Shown here piece after piece: positions 16,481 to 25,900 of a stretch of 64,000 nucleotides of DNA. The stretch's first letter is position 1, and each line of letters opens with the position of its first letter. Source of the DNA: Paenibacillus_E sp042676385 (GTDB taxonomy: Bacteria > Bacillota > Bacilli > Paenibacillales > NBRC-103111); NCBI RefSeq assembly GCF_042676385.1, contig NZ_JBHTHA010000017.1, positions 62,001 to 126,000 on the forward strand, read 5' to 3'. The notes beneath the pieces are model-generated. The model was not told the DNA's origin. It did not search any database and worked only from the letters and a program-made list of their open reading frames with translations. A program made the translations under genes and the position numbers.

Positions 16481-18487
16481 TTACTGCGCACTCACCGGCT
16501 TCGCGGCTGGCGTGCTGCCGTTTTCTACTGCCGCCCGCGAGCCACTCTGTGCGCCAAACTCGGCGTTATAATCGGCCTGCGAATTCTTCGTCAAATAGTC
16601 ATGGTCGATATGCGCAGCCATGTACTGCTTGCCGAAGAGCAAGTCATATTGCACATTGCGGTAGTCCTCAATGAGGGCCTTGGCGGAATCCGGCGCTTGG
16701 GCATGAAGTCCTTGGTTGTTGTCCACAACCAAATTGTTTAAGAGACCGGGCACCTCAGACGCTACTTTGTCGTTCAGCGCGAAGTTCGCCGGTTTCTCCA
16801 TATGCAGCATATCCAGCACATGCGCGCCGAGGAACGAATCGCTCAACAGCGGAATTTGCTGCTTCGGCATGTCGAAGTTCGACCACATAACCAGGGGGAT
16901 GCTGTGCATTTTCTTCACCTCATCGAGCGACCAGTCGTTCGCGTTGCCGGTATGAACGAAGCCGGACTCGGCGTACACTTGGTAATCGAGTCCGAGCATC
17001 GGCAGGTGATCGCCGTAGAATACGATCATGGTCGGTTCGCTGGACTTTTCGTAGTGATCGATCAGCATCTGCAAGCTTTGATCCGCATCATGCGCGCCTT
17101 GCGTGTATGTTTCCAGAATCGACTTCGCCGATGGCGTCAAGTCGCCCTGGACTTGTATGGAGTTTTGGCCGTAGCGCGGGTCATCGTATGGTCCGTGGTT
17201 TTGCATCGTCACCGTATAAATAAACATCGGATTCGCCGTGTTATCGACTTCCTGAATGATGTTCTTGGATACTTCCGCATCCGAGATGAAGTAACCTTTG
17301 ACCTCAGGATTTTGGAAATTTTCGCTGCTCTTAAAGCTTTCGAACCCAAGCTGCTTATATACCGAATTACGATTCCAGAACCATCCCTCATAGGAGTGGA
17401 TACCCATGCTTTTATAACCCTGATCGGCAAAATAGCTTGCCAAACTCGGAACCGGCTTATTCACATACTGCTGATACGGAATCGAGCCGCCGGGCAGGAA
17501 GCTCATGGAATTGCCGGTCAGCACCTCGAACTCCACATTGCTCGTTCCTCCGCCAAATTGAGGAGAAAGCAGATAGCCCGAGCTTGATTCCTTCTGTAAT
17601 CGATGGATTGTTGGGAGCGGATCCTCGCTAAAAGAGACATTCGGCAACAAGGTCGGGTCCCAGAACGCCTCGCTCATGATAAAGATGACGTTTGGCTTTT
17701 TCCCGTTCAGAGGGTCCGCCCCTGTCGGCTGCTTGAGTCCGGTTTGTTGAATATCAGCAGCGACTGTCGCAAGCGATTGTTCGCTATAAGTGGGCGGCTT
17801 CGGAACGATGGAATTTTTGACATTCAGCGTAAAGGCCAATGTAAGTCCATTGTCCGTATAATTCTGCTGCTGATTCCACACAATTTCGTTCACATTGGCG
17901 CGGTCCAAAATCTTGCCTGCCATTGGCGTTTTCACCCCGAATGCATAGAGCGCATAAAGGGCGCAAGCCCCCATAACAACGCGCAAAATGACCGGCATTT
18001 TCCAACGCGGCATCACCCATCTGAGCAGCAGGACTACAATGACGGCCAACGCGACAGATCCAATTCGTATCAGCGCGGCTTTGCCAGTGACTAGCGAAGC
18101 AATGTCCATGCTTTCTTTATTCAGCAAAATATCCCACGGGAAGAAAGGCTCCCCGATCATTTTTACCTTCATATAACTGATTAGCGCCATAGCGCCCAGG
18201 ACTAAAGTGGAGATGGCCCCGGATATAGCGAACGATCCTACAATTGCGTAAATCAAGGCCAGTAAGCAAAAAGACAAGCCCACATTCAGAAGGAATAGCC
18301 GTTTATAAGATAAAATCCAATGTATCGTATCATGTAAGGAACCGCGTTCGAGAAATTCAATCCCAACTACCGACAAAATCGGTAAACAAACTAGGAAAAA
18401 CAGACAAACCAAAATCGCCCCCGGACGGTTTGGTCTCATCTTCAAAAGCCGATGGTTCCGGGGCCTCAAGTTCAAGTGCATGTTCAT
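16481..18487 (-). CDS. LTA synthase family phosphoglycerol transferase (sulfatase fold)
   Basis: A 668-residue protein with about five N-terminal spans (roughly residues 20-190) followed by an extracellular sulfatase-type domain. Catalytic-site marks are IMSEAFWDPT (metal site), GGGTSNVEFEVLTG (Thr nucleophile), SYEGWFWNR and YGDHLPML (metal site). In the family this enzyme builds polyglycerolphosphate chains of lipoteichoic acid from phosphatidylglycerol outside the cell; Bacillus relatives include LtaS, YfnI, YqgS and YvgJ, and which of these it matches is not clear. AGAGGAGAGTG precedes the ATG at 18487. The C-terminal Ala/Ser-rich tail is low complexity. Confidence 0.88.
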   Translation of the reverse strand: MNMHLNLRPRNHRLLKMRPNRPGAILVCLFFLVCLPILSVVGIEFLERGSLHDTIHWILSYKRLFLLNVGLSFCLLALIYAIVGSFAISGAISTLVLGAMALISYMKVKMIGEPFFPWDILLNKESMDIASLVTGKAALIRIGSVALAVIVVLLLRWVMPRWKMPVILRVVMGACALYALYAFGVKTPMAGKILDRANVNEIVWNQQQNYTDNGLTLAFTLNVKNSIVPKPPTYSEQSLATVAADIQQTGLKQPTGADPLNGKKPNVIFIMSEAFWDPTLLPNVSFSEDPLPTIHRLQKESSSGYLLSPQFGGGTSNVEFEVLTGNSMSFLPGGSIPYQQYVNKPVPSLASYFADQGYKSMGIHSYEGWFWNRNSVYKQLGFESFKSSENFQNPEVKGYFISDAEVSKNIIQEVDNTANPMFIYTVTMQNHGPYDDPRYGQNSIQVQGDLTPSAKSILETYTQGAHDADQSLQMLIDHYEKSSEPTMIVFYGDHLPMLGLDYQVYAESGFVHTGNANDWSLDEVKKMHSIPLVMWSNFDMPKQQIPLLSDSFLGAHVLDMLHMEKPANFALNDKVASEVPGLLNNLVVDNNQGLHAQAPDSAKALIEDYRNVQYDLLFGKQYMAAHIDHDYLTKNSQADYNAEFGAQSGSRAAVENGSTPAAKPVSAQ

Positions 18488-18567
18488 CACTCTCCTCTAG
18501 CCCCTCATTATAAAGTTCAATTGTGAAGAAATTATGTAGGCAACCTGAAAATAACATGAGTTTTCAT

Positions 18568-18882
18568 TTATTTGAGTCCTGCCAGCCAAGATGCCAGGGC
18601 CTTCAGCTCTTCATCCTTTAAAGCGACTTGGAACGGCGGCATACCGCCTCCGCCCTTTTGGATCCGTTTTATAATCTCATCTTCCGTGAGGCGTTCTCCG
18701 ACTTTCTGAATGTTAGGCCCCTCACCGCCTTGCAAGTTGTTGCCGTGACACGAAATGCAAAAGTTTTTATAAACCGTAGGGGCATCCGCTTTCACGGCTA
18801 CCGGCTCGATTTGTTTGTCTTTATTCCCGCAAGCGGACAAGCTCAGAGCCAGCGTGGCCACACAGAGCAGCTTCCATTTCAT
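18568..18882 (-). CDS. Lipoprotein cytochrome c (c-551 type)
   Basis: A 104-residue lipoprotein with lipobox LSLSAC (Cys18), a CISCH heme site at 42-46 and the axial Met81 in GGGGMPPF. Small membrane-anchored cytochromes of this size carry electrons to the caa3 oxidase in Bacillales (CccB-like). It closely resembles the second cytochrome c at 42851, sharing the LQGGxGPNxQKVG stretch. The ATG at 18882 (MKWKLL) was preferred to a start 17 codons earlier because it gives a proper signal peptide and follows AGGGAG. Confidence 0.88.
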   Translation of the reverse strand: MKWKLLCVATLALSLSACGNKDKQIEPVAVKADAPTVYKNFCISCHGNNLQGGEGPNIQKVGERLTEDEIIKRIQKGGGGMPPFQVALKDEELKALASWLAGLK

Positions 18883-18943
18883 ACGCCTATAACTCTCCCT
18901 TGGTAAGTATTTCTCCTCATCATACCAGAGCATAGTCGGAAAA

Positions 18944-18996
18944 ATAAAGAAATGAAGACAGTGCGGGGAGCTGTTGCAGCTTCCTTCACTGTCTTC
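18944..18996 (-). terminator. Terminator beyond the tandem array, probable end of the abfA transcript
   Basis: Minus-strand 10-bp perfect stem GAAGACAGTG/CACTGTCTTC enclosing a second small stem, followed by a T-rich tail. It would place the whole repeat array in the 3' untranslated part of the arabinofuranosidase mRNA. Confidence 0.6.
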
Positions 18997-19012
18997 GGTC
19001 TGTTTTCGCCCG

Positions 19013-19692
19013 GCGGGCTCGGGGCTGCCTACGGGGGCGGCGGGTTAGCGCGGTTTTTCCGCCTTATCCGGCTCGAACCCGCCTCAGATGTCCCTTTAAC
19101 GCGGTTTTCCCGCGTAAAAGTACCAGACAGTCTCGGATTGCATCCGGAGCGGCGGGTTAGCGCGGTTTTTTCGCCTTATCCGGAACTGTCCCGCACAAGA
19201 TGCCGCTTTAACGCGGTTTTTTCGCGTTAAAGTACCAGACGGGCTCGCGCTGCCTACGGGGGCGGCGGGTTAGCGCGGTTTTTCCACGTTAACCCGCTCA
19301 ATCCCGCTCCAAATGCCACTTTAACGCGGTTTTTCCGCGTTAAAGTACCAGTCGGGCTCGGGCTGCATCCAGTGGCGGTCGGTTAGCGTGGTTTTTCCGC
19401 CTTATCCGGCTCGATCCCGCTCCAGATGTCGCTTTAACGCGGTTTTTCCGCGTTAAAGTACCAGTCGGGCTCGCGCTGCATCCAGTGGCGGCCGGTTAGC
19501 GCGGTTTTTCCGCCTTATCCGGCTCGATCCCGCTCCAGATGTCGCTTTAACGCGGTTTTTCCGCGTTAAAGTACCAGACGGGCTCGGGCTGCATCCAGTG
19601 GCGGTCGGTTAGCGTGGTTTTTCCGCCTTATCCGGCTCACTCTCGCACAAGATGTCGCTTTAACGCGGTTTTTCCACGTTATCCCGCTCAAT
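19013..19692. repeat. Tandem array, six units of about 113 bp, each with two hairpin half-units
   Basis: The word GGTTAGCG recurs at 19043, 19155, 19268, 19381, 19494 and 19607, spacing 112-113. Each unit has two related halves of about 56 bases, one with GCGCGGTTTTTCCGCCTTA, the other with TTTAACGCGG-TTTTT-CCGCGTTAAA, a 10-bp perfect hairpin. Halves also share GGCTCG...CCAG flanks. The last unit is a hybrid of the two halves and supplies the TGA stop of the arabinofuranosidase gene (19688-19690). No gene lies in the stretch 18883-19687. Confidence 0.9.
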
Positions 19693-21202
19693 CCACCAGT
19701 TTCAAGCGGATCACGTTCCACGAAGCCTTCGACAATACAGCTTGCACCTGTCCGCTGCTAGATACTGCAGCATTGCCGCCAGAATGAGGCTTCACCTGAT
19801 CTTGTGCGTCGATCGTGTTCGCCGCCTTCAGATCGTCATTCTCCAGCACGATATGCTCAATAACGCGACAGGCGCCGAAGCTGCGCAAGTCCAGCTCAAG
19901 AGGCAGCGCTTCCTGCAGGTTGCGGTTGACGGCGAAAATCGTCACTTCCGAATTCGGTTCGTTGTGAACAGCCACGGCTTCCAGGTACGGCACATCCGTA
20001 TAGTCCTTGGCGTCATACTTTGGCGATTTAATCAAAGGCACTAATACAGTTCCTCTACCGAATACACTTGTGTGCATGTAAGGGTAGTAGATGGTTTGCT
20101 TCCAAGCCGCTCCTCCATTTGCCGTCATAATCGGCGCGATAACGTTGACGAGCTGTGCCATGCAGGCCATTTTCACGCGGTCCGCGCGTTTGAGTAAGGA
20201 AATGAGCATACAGCCGACAAGCAGCGCGTCTTCATGGTTGTAAATGTCCTCGAGCTGCGGAGGCGCCACGCTCCAAGGCTCGATTTGGCGATCAGCATCG
20301 TTGGAATGATACCATACGTTCCACTCGTCGAAGGAAAGATGAATCTTCTTCTTGCCTCGTTTCTTGGTCTGCACATAATCAGCCGTCGCGATAACCGTGT
20401 TGATGAATTTATCCATGCCGAGCGATTGCGCGAGGAAGTTAGCTGAATCCTTGTCGCGATTGCCATAATATTGATGCAGCGATATGTAGTCCACATGATC
20501 GTAAGTGTGTTCAAGAATGGTCGCTTCCCATTCAGGGAAAGTCGGCATGCTCAGCGCCGAACTGCCGCAGGCGACCAGCTCAATGCTCGGATCGACCCAT
20601 TTCATCACCTTAGCCGTTTCGCAAGCGATACGCCCGTACTCTACTGCAGTTTTGCTGCCGATTTGCCAAGGACCGTCCATTTCGTTGCCTAAGCACCAAG
20701 TTTTAATATTGTGCGCTTCTTTGTAACCATGCGAAATGCGCAAATCGCTCCAGTAGCTGCCTGACGGATGATTCGCATACTCCACCAGCTCCCGCGCTTG
20801 ATCCGGTCCGCGAGTTCCCAAGTTCACCGCCATCATCGCTTGTGTGTTTGCCTTGCGGCACCAGTCCATGAATTCATTCAGTCCAAAAAGATTCGGCTCC
20901 ACCGTACGCCAAGCCAACTCAAGACGCTTTTTGCGCTGCTCCAGGGGACCTACGCCATCTTCCCAATTGTATCCGGATACAAAGTTTCCGCCCGGGTAAC
21001 GAACAATCGGTACATCCAGTCCTTTGACCAGCTCCAGCACATCGGTGCGGAAACCTTGCTCATCGGCCTGTGGATGATCCGGCTCATAAATGCCGCCATA
21101 CACCGCACGGCCCAGATGCTCGATAAAAGAGCCGTATATCCGCGAATCCACTTCGCCGATTTGAAAATCTTTGTCCACAATCATGTTTGCTTTCATAGAC
21201 AT
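19688..21202 (-). CDS. abfA: Alpha-L-arabinofuranosidase, GH51
   Basis: A 504-residue intracellular glycosidase with the GH51 layout: the N-terminal GSFIEHLGRAVYGGIYEP segment, VRYPGGNFVSGYNWEDG, acid/base Glu in TWCLGNEMDGPWQ, nucleophile Glu in LSFDEWNVWY, and a C-terminal beta-domain. It removes arabinose side chains from arabinan and arabinoxylan oligosaccharides. No signal peptide is seen, as usual for the family. The ATG at 21202 lies 8 bases after GAGG; other in-frame starts are within 3 codons. It is divergent from an ArsR-like regulator, which likely controls it. Its stop codon is inside the tandem array. Confidence 0.93.
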   Translation of the reverse strand: MSMKANMIVDKDFQIGEVDSRIYGSFIEHLGRAVYGGIYEPDHPQADEQGFRTDVLELVKGLDVPIVRYPGGNFVSGYNWEDGVGPLEQRKKRLELAWRTVEPNLFGLNEFMDWCRKANTQAMMAVNLGTRGPDQARELVEYANHPSGSYWSDLRISHGYKEAHNIKTWCLGNEMDGPWQIGSKTAVEYGRIACETAKVMKWVDPSIELVACGSSALSMPTFPEWEATILEHTYDHVDYISLHQYYGNRDKDSANFLAQSLGMDKFINTVIATADYVQTKKRGKKKIHLSFDEWNVWYHSNDADRQIEPWSVAPPQLEDIYNHEDALLVGCMLISLLKRADRVKMACMAQLVNVIAPIMTANGGAAWKQTIYYPYMHTSVFGRGTVLVPLIKSPKYDAKDYTDVPYLEAVAVHNEPNSEVTIFAVNRNLQEALPLELDLRSFGACRVIEHIVLENDDLKAANTIDAQDQVKPHSGGNAAVSSSGQVQAVLSKASWNVIRLKLVD

Positions 21203-21371
21203 GGCCATCACCTCATAGTATAATTAATATAAATATGAATCAATTAATACATTAACTACCCACCTAAACCCATTAAACAACATCACCGATGGAATTTCAA
21301 GCTTTTCATTTTGCTTTTTTTGAATTAATATTTTCCTTAACTAGTCGATGAACCTATAAGGAGCTAAGGAC

Positions 21372-22277
21372 ATGATCCAAACGACAACTGACCGCAAATG
21401 GCTGCCGCTTTATGAAGCATTGGCGAGCGACGTGCGGCTTAAGATATTGGAGCTGCTCGCTGAGCAGCCAAGGAATGTGAAGGATTTGGCGACACTGCTC
21501 GGATTGAGCAGCGCCATTGTGACGATGCATGTAAAAAAGCTGGAGAAAGGCGGATTAATCGTTACCGAGTTAGTGCGCAAGCAAGGGGGTACGCATAAAA
21601 TATGTTCGCTGGCGGTTGCCCGCATCGAGGTGCTCCTGCCCCAGCAGACCGAACAGCAGCGTGCTTTTGACGAAGTGTCCATCCCCGTCGGGCATTACAC
21701 GCGGTTCGAGGTGCATCCGACCTGCGGTCTGGCAACAGCCGAGCACATGATCGGCCAGTATGACGACCCGCGCTACTTCTTTGAACCGGAGCGCATGCAT
21801 GCGCGCATCCTCTGGTTCGGGCGGGGATTCGTGGAATACCGCATCCCAAACTATGTACTCGCCGGGCAGACGCTCGAGGAGATCGAGATCTCGATGGAGA
21901 TCGGCTCGGAGGCGCCTGGCATCCAGGAGCACTGGCCTTCTGACATTCACTTCTATGTGAATGATACATTGCTCGGCTATTGGACCAGCCCGGGGGATTC
22001 CGGGAAGGGACGCGGCCTGCTCACCCCAGCCTGGTGGCCGGACTCCATCAACCAATACGGCTGGTTGAAGGTTATCCGTATTACCGAGGAGGGCACCTAT
22101 CTGGACGGACAGCGGCTCTCGGCCGTCACGATCAAAGATATCCGCATGTCCCGCAACGAGTGGACCCTGCGGCTGGAAGTGCCGGAGCATGCGGCTCATG
22201 TCGGCGGTTTGACGCTGTATGGCGAAGGCTTCGGCAACTATAACCGCGACATCACATTCCGCACGTACAGACGCTAA
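21372..22277 (+). CDS. ArsR-like winged-helix regulator with large C-terminal domain
   Basis: A 301-residue protein. Residues 10-90 form an ArsR-type winged helix (SDVRLKILELLAEQPRNVKD, LSSAIVTMHVKKLEKGGLI). The remaining 200 residues look beta-rich, with many Trp, Tyr and Gly, and contain no metal-site cysteine pattern typical of ArsR. The tail may bind a sugar ligand or another protein. TAAGGAG precedes the ATG. The gene is divergent from abfA across a 169-base AT-rich gap, so control of that gene is likely. Proteins of this design occur beside glycosidase genes in Paenibacillus as far as I recall. Confidence 0.8.
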   Translation: MIQTTTDRKWLPLYEALASDVRLKILELLAEQPRNVKDLATLLGLSSAIVTMHVKKLEKGGLIVTELVRKQGGTHKICSLAVARIEVLLPQQTEQQRAFDEVSIPVGHYTRFEVHPTCGLATAEHMIGQYDDPRYFFEPERMHARILWFGRGFVEYRIPNYVLAGQTLEEIEISMEIGSEAPGIQEHWPSDIHFYVNDTLLGYWTSPGDSGKGRGLLTPAWWPDSINQYGWLKVIRITEEGTYLDGQRLSAVTIKDIRMSRNEWTLRLEVPEHAAHVGGLTLYGEGFGNYNRDITFRTYRR

Positions 22278-22286
22278 AAATAATAA

Positions 22287-22325
22287 AACCGACCTTCCCC
22301 TCGTGGAAAGTCGGCTCTATTATTT
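22287..22325 (+). terminator. Terminator of the ArsR-like gene
   Basis: Stem CCGACCTTCC with GGAAAGTCGG, one mismatch, then a T-rich tail. Confidence 0.6.
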
Positions 22326-22420
22326 ACTCAGTCCCTTCAGTTTCCATCCATGCCCCGGCCTATACGATTCTAAGACAAATCGTTACCTCCATATACTTTG
22401 GGTAAAGGAGGAGAATGCCT

Positions 22421-22909
22421 ATGCGATTCACTGTACAATATGTACCACTGGACCGGATCAAACCCGATTTGCCGGCTACAATGACGTCGCATCTCCGCAA
22501 ACTTCGCAGCCTGATGTGGGACTGCATGCATCTCATTGTGGTTAGAAAAAATCGCAAAGACAAAAGTTATACGATCCTGTTAGGAAACGACCGGTATGAA
22601 TATCTTCGTACGCATACAAAAAAGTTAACCGCCCCCTGCCTGGTTGAGGAAAACAGGCCTAGGAAACAGATAACATCGTGGATTTATAAGCTCCGCAATA
22701 ACACGTCGTTAACTCATTTTCCTCATATTAAACGAGACCGGATGACTCCTGCCACATGGTCCATCGTACGCGTTTTCTTGAATGAGGAGCCCCGGATGAA
22801 GGAGCTGACCCGTAGACAACAGCTTCAAGTACTGGCGCTTGCGTTTCGTTACAAAAAAACAGTCATAGCTTCCATGAAGTCAAAAGTAGATCAATTGAAG
22901 CAGCTTTAA
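22421..22909 (+). CDS. Conserved protein with ParB/Srx-like N-terminus
   Basis: A 162-residue protein. The start MRFTVQYVPLDRIKPDLPA and the YTILLGNDRYEYLR segment near residue 50 recall the ParB/sulfiredoxin fold, in which 'V.L..I.P' is followed by a GxxRY box. No helix-turn-helix of true ParB is evident; the second half is helical and basic. The ATG at 22421 is 9 bases from GGAGG and preferred to an ATG two codons upstream. It is flanked by terminators, so it is monocistronic. The function is unknown. Confidence 0.6.
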   Translation: MRFTVQYVPLDRIKPDLPATMTSHLRKLRSLMWDCMHLIVVRKNRKDKSYTILLGNDRYEYLRTHTKKLTAPCLVEENRPRKQITSWIYKLRNNTSLTHFPHIKRDRMTPATWSIVRVFLNEEPRMKELTRRQQLQVLALAFRYKKTVIASMKSKVDQLKQL

Positions 22910-22940
22910 GAAGCGCATCCCAAAGTGATGCGCTTCTTCG
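22906..22940. terminator. Bidirectional terminator
   Basis: A perfect 12-bp stem AAGAAGCGCATC/GATGCGCTTCTT with a 7-base loop between the ParB-like gene and ileS, which converge. Confidence 0.8.
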
Positions 22941-22944
22941 TTCG

Positions 22945-25900
22945 CTACTCGATAAGTAGTCCGAAACTCCTATCCCCCATTGAAACTACTTCCATATTCG
23001 GCTCTTTAGCATATCTGATACTTGCAAGCAGCACGTTGTCCTGCAGGATATGAGTGAACCGCTCCAATGCAGCTTTCAACGTTGAATCGACGTCAAGGAT
23101 GAGGTTGACTCGTTTTTCAATAGGCAATTCTCGTCTTTTACGATAATCTTGAACGGCACGAACGATCTCCCGTACAAAACCTTCCTGCTCCAACTCTTCG
23201 GTTATCGAGGTATGGATAGCAACGGTGATCCGGTTTCCCGATGCCGATGCAAACCCTTCTTTGGCTCGTTTTTCCACAAGCAGTTCATCCATAGTGACAT
23301 GGAGCCCTTCACTGTCGATCGTGATTGCTATATAACCGTTGTCGACGGCTTTTTTGGCATCGGAAGCTGATAACTGCTTCAAGCAGCTTTGCACGGCTCC
23401 GACTAATTTGCCGTACTTTTTGCCTGCCTCTTTCAGATTCAGCTTCAAGCTGATGTCGGCAAAGCCGTTATCGCTTTGTTCTAAGCGGATTGCTTTGACA
23501 TTTATTTCGTCTTTTATTATGTCTTCGAATCGGCTTAGATCGAAATGGCTTTCGGTTGAAACGATCATTTCAGAAAGCGGCTGGCGGGTCTTGATTCCCG
23601 TTTCGTTCCGAATCATCCGCGCCAATTCAACGATTTGCCGTACGGTTTCCATGTCACTCTCAAGCGCTGGATCGATGGCAGACCCTGTTACCGCCGGGTA
23701 ATCCGCGAGATGTACACTTCCTTCCCCGCCAAGGTTGCCGAAAATATCTTCAGCAATGAGCGGCATGTACGGTGCAATCATTCGCGAGAGCACCAGCAGC
23801 ACTTCACGCAGCGTTTGATACGCCGCCACTTTATCCGCATTCATTTCACTGCCCCAGAAACGGCTGCGCGAACGGCGGACATACCAGTTGCTTAGCTCGT
23901 CGACAAACCGTTCGATTTGTTTGGCCGGATTCAGAAAGTCGTTAACTTCCAATCCCTTCCGCACATGTTGCAAAGTGCTGTTCAGTCTTGATAAAATCCA
24001 GCGATCCAATTCGTTCACGCGCTTCTGCGGCAAGTAATCTTCGTGTCTGTATTGGTCAATCTCCGCATATAGCGCGTAAAAGGCATGGGTGTTATGGATC
24101 GTATCGACCACTTTGGATTTCGCTTCAGCTACGATTCCTTTAGAAAAACGTTTGCTATTCCACGGGGCGCTGTCTGACAGCAAAGCCCAGCGGAACGCAT
24201 CTGCGCCAAACTCCTCAATGATTTCCCAAGGATCGATGCCGTTTCCTTTGCTTTTGGACATTTTTTGCCCGTTTTCATCCAATACGTGCCCGGTCGACAG
24301 AACGGCTTTATAAGGCAACTGGCCATTATAGAGCGTTGAAACTGCCAACAGGCTGAAGAACCAGCCTCTCGTTTGGTCAATCCCTTCGCAGATCATGTCA
24401 GCCGGGTATTGCTCATTGAACAACGCTTCATCCCCAAATGGGTGATGATATTGCGCAAACGGCATAGAACCGCTGTCGAACCAGACGTCGATCACTTCAG
24501 GCGTTCTGTGCATGACGCCTCCGCAAGAGCAGCGCAGCTTGACTTCATCGACGTAGGGTTTGTGCAGCTCCAAGTTTTCGTCAATCGGGCGTATCGATTT
24601 TTCCCGCATCTCTTCATGGCATCCCGGCGCACACTCCGCTCCGCAATCCTCGCATAACCACACGTTAAGCGGGGTTCCCCAATACCGATTCCGGCTGATG
24701 TTCCAATCAACGAGATCCTCGAGAAACTTGCCGAAGCGTCCATCGCGCAAATGGGAAGGATACCACTCGATTTTACTGTTGTTCTCGATCAGTTGGTCTT
24801 TGATTGCGGTCGTACGGATGAACCAGCTTTCCATCGCATAATAGAGCAGCGGGGATTTGCAGCGCCAACAGAAAGGGTAACTATGCTCATAACGCTCTTT
24901 GGCAAATAACAAGCTGCGCTCCGACAAGTTTTTCACGATATCGACGTCACAATCTTTAACGAATCGTCCTGCAAAATCGGCAATCTGATCCGTATACCGG
25001 CCGGCCAAGTCCACTACATTTACAAAATCCAGTTCATGCCCACGAGCCGTTCGGTAATCATCTTCTCCATGCGCCGGAGCAATATGAACGATGCCGGTAC
25101 CGCTCGTATCCATGACATAGTCTGCTTCAACGACAATATGTCCTCTTTTCGGGCTAACATAACTGAATGGAGGTACGTAAGAGGTGCCGACAAATTCCGA
25201 TCCTTTATGAGCAGATAATATTTCGTAGTCTTGGCGGAATACTTTTTCCACTAGATTTCTGGCGACGATGTATACCTCTCCTTGCCATTTCACCTTGACA
25301 TAGTCAATGTCTTTATTCACCGCGAGCGCTACGTTTGCAGGAAGGGTCCACGGGGTCGTCGTCCAAGCGAGAAAGATTTCGCTTCCGCCCGTGCTCTTGA
25401 ATTTCACCGTGGCACTTAAATCTTTGACATCCTCATAACCTTGCGCCACTTCATGTGAACTAAGCGTTGTTTGGCAGTCAGGACAATAGGGGCTGACACG
25501 ATGGCCTTTGTAGAGCAACCCTTTGCGATGAATGCCGGCTAAAATATGCCAAACGCTCTCGATATAATCGTTCGTAAGCGTCACGTAAGGATGATCCATA
25601 TCCGTCCAGTATGCAATCGCTTCTGTCAATTCACGCCACTGCTGTTCATATTCAAATACGCTGTTTTTGCACATTTCAACGAATTTGGCTACGCCGTATT
25701 GCTCGATCTCCTGTTTACCGGAGATGCCGAGCTGCTTCTGTACGCCAAGCTCGACAGGCAAGCCGTGCGTATCCCAACCTGCTTTGCGGACGACACGGTG
25801 CCCGGTCATTGTTTTGTAACGGCCGATGAAATCTTTGATAACGCGACCGAGCGCGTGTCCGATATGGGGCGTTCCGTTGGCAGTCGGCGGTCCTTCGTAA

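Noticed and set aside
16802..17587. 261-residue plus-strand frame
   Set aside because: It is antisense to the LTA-synthase family gene, which has intact catalytic motifs in its own frame.
19013..19692. CRISPR array
   Set aside because: The units are whole-length tandem copies with no unique spacers, and no cas genes are nearby.
21570..22199. 209-residue minus-strand frame
   Set aside because: It is antisense to the ArsR-like regulator and shows no domain or ribosome site.
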